A stretch of 32,647 nucleotides of DNA from positions 1 to 32,647 of the IMG/VR virus record IMGVR_UViG_3300031746_000102. One strand, given 5' to 3'. The stretch comes from a virus. The position numbers and the translations under genes are program-made. The notes beneath the pieces are model-generated. The model did no database searches. It was given only the letters and a program-made list of their open reading frames with translations, and was not told the origin of the DNA. Shown here piece by piece: positions 17,078 to 27,600 of this stretch. The first letter of the stretch is position 1; every line of letters starts with the position of its first letter.

Positions 17078-18664
17078 GTGGCCGCCCTCGATAGCGATCC
17101 GTTTGATTACAGCGCGCGCTACAACGCGACGCTGACTCCGGAGGAGGAGGCCAAGTTTCAAGCATGGGCAAAGGATCACCCGAAGCAGGCGCGAGACACG
17201 TACGACTACGACGTCCGCGGCGCATGGAAAGCGAACCTTGTTGCGGAGCCCGGCAAACACGGGACCGATCGTTTCAAGAAACCCAACCACCCAACCTTCT
17301 CGACCCAGAGCGACCTGAATGGGAAAGAAGGGTTGCGGGGTGGCGTATGGGGCGAAGACAAGAGCGGGCAGGTGCAGTTCACCCCGTCAAAATTGAATCT
17401 ACAAATGCATTCACCGGAAGAACTCGCGCGCTACTTCAAGGAGCGAGAGCCCGGCGTAAAGTTGGTACTGCCGGAGGATCACATGGATAGTCAAGGCCTC
17501 ATGACCAAACAGCCTGACGGAAGTTATGAGGTGCGCCCCGGTGGCGCGCCTCTGACTGGGACGCAGGGGATTGGTGTGCTGAATCCAGCAAGCATTGCCG
17601 CCAACAGAGCAAAAGACCCGGCGCTCGCTATGGCGGATGCCGGCTCTAGCCCAACCTTGACCGCTTCCGCAAACGCAGCCCCGTTGGCAACGGCCGGAGG
17701 GAAGCCGGGGGTGCTGCCAAACAATCCAGCTCAGCCGCAAGCGGCGGCCGACCCGAAAGCCAAAGCAATGACACAGAAGGCGATCGATGATTCGACGCAC
17801 GTAGTCAAGACCGCTTCCCCGAAGGTCGCGCGTGATGTAACCCAGCAGTTCAGGGAAATGGGCGTAGACATCGCCGCTGCGTACAACGAGATGATCAAGA
17901 AGCTTGGCGGATTCAAGACGCCTGACCTGAAGATGAGCGAGTCCGATAAGGGTCTCTTCCTCATGGACTTCGGTCTTCGCCTGATGGCGAACTCGAACGG
18001 CTACTGGACCGAAAACGTTGGCAAAGCGGGCATGGGGACGCTGGCTGACTACAAGAGCGAGATGGACAGTCGCACCAAGGCTGCCACCGACTACAACACT
18101 GAGCTGGGCAAGACCGCTGGAGCGCTTGCAGAAAGGCAGAACACGGGACAGATGGCGGCGCTGGGCGATACGTCAATCGTCGGCGACGCGCAGGGCGGCG
18201 CGGTTGAATACAACCCATCGCTGGGCGTTCTCGGTGGGGCCTACAACCCAGACACTGGCGCGCCATTGAATGCGACCGGGCCAAAGGGTGCGGCCGGAAG
18301 GGCTCCGCCGCGTCCGCTCGACGTTCAGGTGAAGTACCAGATGCTGCTCGATGCTGGATATACGCCAGCCCGAGCGGCCGAGACGGCCATCTCCGGTCTC
18401 ACTGATGATAAGAAGTGGATGGAGGCGATGAAGTCCTACCTTGCCGCGTCTCAGTACACGGCGGAGTTCAACGTCGATGGCCGGGTGATTCCAAAAGACC
18501 AGATGACCGACGAGGACATCAACAAGTGGATCGCCAAGACGTACAAACTCAGCGGTCAAAGCGTCGTCAACCCGAATCCTGCGGCACCCGGCGCGCCACC
18601 CGGCGCAGCGCCCGCCCTCGACCCTGCGTATGAAGCGAAGCTGAAAGAAGCTGGCGTACTGTGA
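17078..18664 (+). CDS. Putative internal/ejection protein, middle component
   Basis: A 528-residue protein with GTG 17078 directly after the previous TAA; no good ATG lies nearby, and the ribosome site is weak. Residues about 10-85 include LTPEEEAKFQAWAKDH, YDYDVRGAWKANL and HGTDRFKKPNHPTFS, a segment I recognise from many phage virion proteins of this genomic position. The middle (160-240) is Ala/Pro-rich and low in complexity. Residues about 245-340 are helical, and the C-terminus is Pro/Ala-rich and ends YEAKLKEAGVL. It overlaps the giant gene as GTGA. By analogy with T7 gp15 it may be part of a periplasm-spanning ejection tube; this is inference. Confidence 0.6.
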   Translation: MAALDSDPFDYSARYNATLTPEEEAKFQAWAKDHPKQARDTYDYDVRGAWKANLVAEPGKHGTDRFKKPNHPTFSTQSDLNGKEGLRGGVWGEDKSGQVQFTPSKLNLQMHSPEELARYFKEREPGVKLVLPEDHMDSQGLMTKQPDGSYEVRPGGAPLTGTQGIGVLNPASIAANRAKDPALAMADAGSSPTLTASANAAPLATAGGKPGVLPNNPAQPQAAADPKAKAMTQKAIDDSTHVVKTASPKVARDVTQQFREMGVDIAAAYNEMIKKLGGFKTPDLKMSESDKGLFLMDFGLRLMANSNGYWTENVGKAGMGTLADYKSEMDSRTKAATDYNTELGKTAGALAERQNTGQMAALGDTSIVGDAQGGAVEYNPSLGVLGGAYNPDTGAPLNATGPKGAAGRAPPRPLDVQVKYQMLLDAGYTPARAAETAISGLTDDKKWMEAMKSYLAASQYTAEFNVDGRVIPKDQMTDEDINKWIAKTYKLSGQSVVNPNPAAPGAPPGAAPALDPAYEAKLKEAGVL

Positions 18665-21600
18665 ACGAAGAAGAGCTTCGTAAGCTTGCTCAAGAGGCGC
18701 ATCAACGCGGAGATAAGCCGCACGCTCTGGCGCTCGCCAACAAGATCCTTGAGCTGCGCAAGGCGAGTTCCGCGCCCGGCGAGCCAGCGCTCGGAACTGC
18801 TGGCGATCTCGGCAAGTCGGCGGAGATCAGCGCGCTTATGCCTGTGTCGAGCACGCTCGACACCCTTGAGCGCGGCTCCCGTCAATTCGACCGCACAGCC
18901 AAGGGTGCTCTTTGGTCCGACGAAGGCGGCGTTCTTGATCCGGTAAACGTGAAGGACACTATGGGGACCGCCCTTTGGGGCGCTAACCAAGTCCTCAACG
19001 TAGGTACGGCGCTCGCGGGCAAGGCGTACACCGCCATTCGTGGCGAGAAGCCGCCCGAGTCGAAGTTCCTCAGCGACAAGATGGAACAGCTGAAGGCTGA
19101 GCGTAGCGCCCCTGTGAAGGCGCAGTACGACTCGGTGATGGATGCTGCGAACAATTCCGACAGCATCATCGACTTCGTGAAAAAGGCCCCGTCTCCCCTT
19201 GATGCGGGGGCGGGCTACTTCCACGCGTTCGTTGAACAGATCGGCAATACCGCTGCGTCGATGGTGGCAACCAAGGGCGCATCAATGATTAAGGCTGCGC
19301 GCGTACGCAGCAAAATGGCAAAGCTCGGTGCTACCAGCGAAGAGGTTCGTAGACAGGTTCTGAAGGACGCAACCGCGGTTGGTGTCGCTGTCGGAACCGC
19401 GACTGAGTACCAGATGGTTGCGAGTCAGGTTGGTCAACAGATCGACCAGCAGATGATGGCGATGCCGCAGTCGTCGTGGGACAAGAACGAGGACTACAAG
19501 AGGCTTCGCGAACACACCACCGATCAGGAGGCCAAACAGATCGTCACCGATCGCTTGGCTCGGCAGTACGGGCGCATCGCTGGCGTTGGCTCTGCGCTCA
19601 TCAACATGCCCTTCTCTACCATGCTGGCGAAAGCTGGGGCCGGCAAAGGCGGGCTCAAGCATTGGGCTCTGGGCACCGCCACGGAAACAGTCAGCGAGGG
19701 GTCGCAAGAGTTCTGGGAAGGATTCAACCAGAACCTCGCCGCACAGAAAGTGGATCCAGATACCGAGCTGCTGAAGGGGCTCGGCGGTCAGGCCGCGTTC
19801 GGCGCGTTGATGGGCGGAGCGATGGGCGCTGTCGCATCGGTCTCGCCACGCTCGAAGGACGAGAAGGATCTCGCGAAGGCCGGCATCGATGACTACGAGA
19901 AAGCAGTAAAGGTCCGCGCCAAGCTTGAGCAGACCATGCGCGAGCCGAAGACCTACAACAAGATGTCTCCGGCGCAAAAGATCGAGACATTCCGAAAGCT
20001 TGAAGACGCGCAGCTGAAGGAGAACGAACACTTCCTTGATGTCGCGAAGGGGATGCGCAAGATCCTCACGCGCAACGATGCTCAGCCCGAAGAGTTCGAT
20101 CAGATCGACGTGCTTGAGAAGATCGCGCGCGATCATATCGACAGGATCACATCGAAGCGCGAGATCCTGAAGACCGCCGCCGAGGAATCCTCCCGCCAAC
20201 AAGCTGTCGCTGACCAAGTTACTGAGCTGCGCAGCGCGCGCGATCAAGGGCTCGCTTCTATAGACGACGAGAAGCGGTGGCTCGGCAGCCTGCAGCATCT
20301 GGCGGGCGGTAATGTTCTTGAAGAAGAGGCGGCCAAGGAGTTGCTCGGTAAGAAGTGGATCCGTTACCCGGACCTGACTAAGAGCCACGCTGTGCTCACC
20401 CCTTCGGGTCGGCGCGCGATCTCTGGTCTTACGCTATCGATTCAGAATCACGAGGGGCAGGGCGCGCGCACTGAAGCCGCTCTGGAGACCGTCTCGGAAA
20501 CGAAACAGCCGGTTCCGGAAGTTCCGACAGAGCGCCGCGTCAACGAAAACGTGGACCGCCGCGCCAAGCTTGAGGAGATGAAGAAGCTCGATCCGGAGGC
20601 GTTCCATCGAGAGATCTTCGTCGACAAGAAGAGCGGGATCCTGAACAAGCGCGCCTACGTTGAGGCAGAGAAGACACCTTCCCCGCACACAGTGTCGATC
20701 GACGCTGACTCCCTCGCGTGGGTGAACGACAACATGTCGCACCTGAAGGGCGACGAGATGCTGGAACGCATTGGCCGCGTCCTTGGCGAGGAGTTCGGGG
20801 AGGACGCGTATCACGTCTCAGGAGATGAATTCATTGTCCGCGGAGACGACGCCGCCAAGCTCGAAGAGGGCATGCAGCGCGCCAAGCTTCGCCTGCGCCG
20901 GATGCGCGTACAGGACGCGCAGCGTGTTGTTACGCCAAGCATCACGTGGGGCATTGGCGCAAACAGAGAAGCCGCTGACGTCGTGATGAACGAGGCCAAG
21001 GTGCGCCGCCTGAAAGAAGGCAAGCGCGCCGACCGTAAGTTGCCGCCCGTTGGTATGCGGCCAAAGCCCAATGCGGCTGCCGCTGCAGGGGCAACAACCG
21101 AGCAGACGACCGACGTACCTCCGGTGCCGCCAGATGTATTGGCGTCGGAGGACAACCTCGACGACGACGAAGCTTGGAAGGAAGAGGTGACCGAGACGGC
21201 CCTTACGGCGTCGACCTTCGCTGAGCGCATGCGCAGCATGGCGATGAAGATGCGCAACCTCTACAAGGCATCAGTCGGAGAGCAGCGCGCGCTCGAAGAC
21301 AGTCCTACCGCTCCACAATTCAACACGCGTCGACTTACGGATCTCGCTGCCGAATGGCGGATCCTGCAGGCGCAGGCGGTCGACGAATTCGAGGCGTGGC
21401 GTTATGAGGTCACTCCCGATACGGAGCTGAATGAGGCGCTCGTCGCCAAAGCGCGTTTCCGATATCACAACCTGCCGGCAAACATCCGCGCGGTTTACGA
21501 CGGCAAGGCTCGCGACTTCTACAGCTTGATCCTTGCGGAGCCATTCCTGACCGGGCAGGACGCGTGGGTGATCGAGTACACGGGCCTGCTTGCGTATCGT

Positions 21601-24600
21601 GTTTGGGATGAGACTTTGCTCGCTCGACAGCTGAAGCTCCCCGCCCCGATGACGACAATCGGTGGCGGCAAATTCACGCACGGCATCATCTCAACGTCAG
21701 ACATGGCTGAGCGTATAAGGCAGCTCGTGCAGGACTCGGGTGATGCGTACGCTGAAAATGATGCGAACAATCAATTCCTGAGCGAGTTCCTGCTCAGTGA
21801 TCTGCGCAAAGAGGCGACCAACCGCAACCGTCAGCTACAGATCAAACCAGACGAGGCGAAGTGGTCGTCCATTCACCTGCAGCCGGAAGGCGCGGTGCGC
21901 CCAGTGACTGCCGCGGACGTGTTGATCTATCGCGTCGAGCGCTACATCACCAAGGGTTACGAGAGCGGCGGGCAGCACCCGTTCGTTATCAACCAGAAAG
22001 AGATGACGGCATATCGTGAATCCGACGACAAGCTTGCGTCGTGGTACGCGCGCATGCACGCCGCAACCGACTCGGTCATGGCTCCGGGGTTTTACGACAG
22101 GGTTGCAAAGGGGCGATACATCGAAGTAGCGGTGGGCGGAAAGTCCGTTCGAGGCAGAGTCATCTCATCCACCGAAAAGGCGCTCACCGTAGAGTGGGTT
22201 GGCCCGCAGGCGTGGGATCCGGATGAGGGGCAGGTCTCGAACACCGCTCGATTCGCCAAGTCGACTGGACTCCAGATCAGTCAGCGCGTTTCGAAGGATG
22301 GAATTCCAATTGATGAGCAGATGTTCCGTTGGCCCGGACAGGCTCGGCTTGGTCGCGTCCATGTCAATGGGCACTGGCGCACCGCAAGGGAACTAAGCAG
22401 AGAGATTGACGCGCTCGACAAGGAGATCGAGAACCGCATGCCGCGCACGCTCCAAAGCTGGCGCGCAGGTCAGCGGAAGAACTCCGCAACGAGTGAGGAG
22501 CACGCGGCTGCGGAAGCGATCATTCGCAACATGACGGCGGGGATCAACCTCCCGGCTGACTACATCTATGCTCATTCGAATGGCACGACCATCCCAAGGG
22601 CGATGCAGGGATGGCAGGCGAACCGACCCAACGCGAGACGCTATGGATGGTGGGACCAGAACGACGTCTCTGACGGAATTCATCTGGTGCTCAGCGACAT
22701 CAAGAAGGGCGTTGAGGCCGGCGTGTTCCCCAGCTTCGAGCACGGTGTTGCAGAGACGATTGCTCACGAGCTGTTCGGCCACTTCGGAATCCGCGGTCTC
22801 ATCGGTAATGACCCAGATCTGATCAACATCATGAAGGCGGTAGTCGAGGCGTTCCCGCAGGAAGCCGCCTACTTCGCGTCCGAGTTCGGGTACACGCCAC
22901 AGGTTGCTGGTGAAGAGATCATCGCCGCGCTCGCGCAGCGAATACTGATCGACAACATGAAGCTGTCGACTAAGCAGTTGAGCATCTGGAAGAAGTTTTT
23001 GTTCTGGTTGCGCGAGGCGATGGCGAAGCGCGGCTGGCATAAATGGATGAAGGGTCCGCTTGCGTTCAACGACGAGCAGCTCGGCTACATGGTAGCGCGC
23101 GCTCAGGAGGCACTACAGCGATCGGCCAACTGGAAGTACAAGCACGGCGAAGGGCGCGTCAGCACGCCGCTGTCGATGCGCGACAGCGATATGTTCCAGT
23201 CTGCCCTGCTGCACGACATGAGTCGCTTCCGCCCGACCAGCAAAGCGGAACGCAAGGCCGGCATGCCGGTTGGTGTGCCAGTCATTCCCGATGAGGCCAC
23301 CGCTGGGGGATTCCTCAACGCATTCCGTGCGCTGATCAAGGACAAGGACAGCGCCGTCAAGCAGCTGGACCTTGATACCGCCGCGCTTGAGGAGTGGCTG
23401 GAGAATCTGCGTAACGCGGACGTCTTGGCTTACGCTCCAGAACAACTCGAACAGATCATTGGCGAGGTTCCGAATGACGTCAAAGAATTCGCTGCTGGGC
23501 TGATCAACCCGGCGCTATCAGTAAGCCAAGGCATGGCTGTTGTGATGGGTCTGCAGGAGTGGGCTTCGAAACCTCTTCATAAGAAGGCGCGCATTCCATC
23601 GAGCATGATCGAGACGTATTTGATTGACGCAGTTCCGGCAGTGATGGTTCACCCAGCTGCCGGCTACCGGAACGGTGACTACAACCCGTTGGTTGGCCGC
23701 GACGACGAGGGCAACTGGCTGCCTGATCCCGCGATGGATCCGGGCAATCCGCAAGGCGAAGGCGTTGGTTGGTGGAGCACCGCGCTATCCGGCAAGAACG
23801 TGCGCAACTACTTGCTGGCGCAGGTCAATCCGAAAACACGCGCCCCGTATGTCGAGCCGCACTGGACCAAAGCACCGAAGTCGAAGGGAGAGAACGTCTA
23901 TCTGCACATTCGTGTGTCTGATACTCAGGATGCTGAGGCGGTATTCGGCACAGCGACCCCCGCCCCGAACCCAGCCAAGACGGGGCGTGCGTATCACGTT
24001 GGCGAGGTGCAGTCGACGTGGAATCAAAACCAAGGTCGCTTCATTCAAGGGGAGATGGACAAGCGCAACACGCAAGCGATGGCGCATATGGTCTCGCGCG
24101 AGCTGGCAGCTGGCGGCTTGAATGGATTATTTGGGGAGATCGGGCGACAGCTTGCCGCAGGGGTTGAGTTCGGTCACGAGAAAGCGAAGAAGATGCGGGC
24201 GGAGAACGACGGGACCAGCACCTTCTACCGCGCCCTGCAAAAAGCACAGCTGAAAAACTACGCGTCGCACATCGAGAAGACCAAGCTTGAGGCACAGCGT
24301 TCGCTTCGAATTCTTAGCGAAAAAACGATCAGCCCAAACGATATCCGGTGGGACGAGTTCAAGCGCCTGAGCGTGATGATCGCTTCATACGACAACCTGA
24401 TCGAAATCTTGGAAGATAAGTTTGATCCGGTTGGCCGTCACAACCCTAATGGGGCGCTCGATTTTCCAGAGACGCAGGAGTCTTTGCGGTCGATATTCGG
24501 CAACATCACGCAGATGTTCTTGAACGGAAACACCGAACACACGCACGCGGCATTTCTTGCCGGTGACGACATCCTGTTTGAGCGATTCGCCAATTCGCTC

Positions 24601-27600
24601 CTTGGGTTCTTTGCGGCAGGCGGCGGCCTTCAGACGGGCGACAAGAAGGGTTATGACGCGCTCGGCGACGTTATCGAAAAGCTGAAGTCGGAGCGCGCGC
24701 TGGGCGATTCGTTGCGCATCGTGATTCCCGATGGCGTGTTGCCGTGGACGCGCGAGATTCGGGCGCAGGGGCAAGTAGGGCCGGCAGCCAACCCGTTTGA
24801 GTACGTGTGGACGAGCCTCGGGCTCAAGTACTCCATGAAGGATATCTTGCGAGGCAAGTCGTTGGACATTGGTGTACCGCTAATAGACGCGGACATCTGC
24901 GGCGACCTGTTGGATAGTTCAATCGCCGTATCGCAAGCCTCCAACGGCGACATGGTCATCGACATTCCGTGGGGTTCCAATTTCGAGGCGAACCTGCTTG
25001 AGCGGAGAGTAGCCGGGAAGATCTTCGAAGCTGGCTTTCGCGAAGCGTTCGCCGATCTCGCCAGACTTACCGAGCATGGTCGCGAAGAAGACGACCGTAT
25101 GCGTACGAGTTCGATCGTGAACGTACTTCGCAACGCGTCAATGCGCAACGAGGAGCAGTGGGCCGACACCATCGCCGGAAAGATGATGAACACCACGGGC
25201 CACATGACAGCGCCGCGGCACATCCCGCGGGTATCGACGCTGATGTCTGGATTCCCTGTTCGCGCCCTGAACGCGCTCGCCAAAGAGGATGCGGATGTTC
25301 GAAACCAACTCGACAATTTGCACCTTGGCGGCATTCCATCGCTCGAAGAGTTTTCCGAAGATTGGGTGGGTTCCGTTCTGTTCAACTACGTCCTCAATCC
25401 ACCAGAGGATGACCCGAAGATCTGGAGTCGCATAAGCGACGAAAACGGGCCGCTCGACGAAAGGAACACGGAATATCTCCTGACGTTGGCCGAGGTATCG
25501 GATACCAAGATTCCGTTGGATGAGGCCAAGGGTGCGCTGGAGAGCGCGCGTCGCAAGTGGCTCATGGACCAGCACTTCCATGTTTCCGACCAAGACAACG
25601 AGCACGCATTGTTTGCGTACGCGCGGCAAGAGACCGCCTCGCGTTGGTTCAATCTTGAGGGCGGAACTGTCCTAAGGACCGTTCCCAGAAAGTGGGACAA
25701 ACAAACCGGCGTGGTGACAGCGTCGTATCAGGTCTACGTGACCGCTGTTGATACGGATGAAGAGGGCGTGTTCGGGCCAACGAATGTCAAAGGTTGGTTC
25801 ATCTACGACGACCTCTACAATCGAATCGAGCAGGATGCCGTTTTCGACACTGACGACGACATGACGCAGGTGCGCAGCGAGGCCGCTAGATGGCTTACGA
25901 CGCTATGGATGTACCACGAGGTCTTGCCTGAGCTGAGCGTCATGCAGAGCCTGTACGGCGACAACCTCGCCCACCACAGCGCTCATGAAGCAATTGCTTG
26001 GCTTCCCGAGAAACTTGACTGGGAGGCGGTAGCAAAAAATCTCACCGAGAAGACGCAATACATTTCGGTCCACGATCCCGCCGACTTCAAGAAGGTCTAC
26101 AAGCAGGTTCGCGATGCCGCGACTAAGTCGGCCATGGGGGTGGATCAATACGCCGTCGACGAATCCGTGTTCAGCCACGATGACGTGTGGCGCACGCACG
26201 CGCTCAAATTCATTCTCATGGATGCGATCCGTCATGGCTACGCAAAGATCCAGTGGCAGCCGGGCGAGGCCAACACGTCGCGCGGAGGGGTGAGCCCGAA
26301 CCTGATCGACAATGTCGACAGTATCAAGTTCAGGCGTGCGCAGATGGACGGGAAAGAAGTCTACGTCGTCAAGTACCACGCTGAGCAGATCTACATTCCG
26401 ACAGAGTCGCTAGACGCTGTGTTCGGAATTGATGTCGCCGACTTCATGAAGAAAGCGGTTCCTCCTGAAGGGCCGGCAATAGACGCCCCGATACTCTCCG
26501 TCTCGAAGGCTGGTGACAGATGGGTGGTGATCGATAAGTCCGATCGCATCTACCAACCGTACAACACTGGCGCGGTGGTAGCGACCTTCGATACAGCGGA
26601 AGAGGCGTGGGGCTATGCGGGAGAGCGAGCGGCTCAGCCCGGTGAGGTTCAGGCCAACAAGCCTGTGTACATGAGCGCTACGCGCGCCGACTTCAACGGC
26701 CCCATCAATGTCGTGCTCGCGCGCAGGTCAAACGACAAATTTGACCCCATGTCGAGTTTCATTCCGCACAACGCGCGCGTTATTCAGGGCGGCCGGATCG
26801 CATACGACAGGGCGCTGGTGAAGACGTGGAATAAGTACCTGAAGAACTTCGGCGTTCAGATCTCCTCCGGCGCTGCAGCTGTCACAGAGGAGGCTGCCCA
26901 AAAGGCGATCAAGGGCGAGGGCGGCAGGCGCGTCAACTTCATCACGCCAACGTACGAGAACGCGTATCCGAACCCGCGCGTGGCAAAGCTCGATGGGGAA
27001 GACCTCTACGTGCTGTTGTCCGACAACAAGCAGATCGACAACACGGTTTATCAAAACGAAGAGGCGGCCTACATAGCGCTCGAAGCGAGGATCGCTGCGT
27101 GGGGCGGGTCGATCGATAGGGAGGCGGTCAACAAAGCGATCAAGGTCCACGAGATCGTGATCAACGATGCGTTGCGCGAGTACTTCAAGGAAGGCTCGAT
27201 CCCGCTGTTTCATCAATCACCAACGCAACCGCCGAACAGGCTGACGGCCGAAGAGCGGCTGATGACAAAGGTTGGGGTCAAGAGGCGGAAGCGCCCCTTG
27301 AAGCAAGTGGTTGCCGAGGCGATGGAAAACATCCGCAACATCGCGCACCAGAGAATCTTCGATCGCTTCCATGGAATCAGGCAGGCGTTCGTTGACGCGC
27401 AGCTGTGGGACACGGTAGCTGACGAGAAGAACCCGTACTTTGCTGCGCGCCTTGGAACCAGTCTCGACTCGCACGTGAAGTCGGCGCTTGAGTACGGCGT
27501 TCCGGTTTGGAAAAACGGCGTGTTCTCAGCTGATGGCAAGGGGTTGCTGGAGGTACTCAGTCCCATTGCGCACGAAACCAGTCGGTGGGGTGCGTTCATG

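Noticed and set aside
19282-20388. 368-residue minus-strand frame opposite the giant gene
   Set aside because: Composition is that of an antisense shadow and it conflicts with the continuous plus-strand frame.
18661-20500. Lytic transglycosylase at the N-terminus of the giant protein, as in T7 gp16
   Set aside because: No SLT-type catalytic Glu motif or typical flanking pattern was seen in this part.
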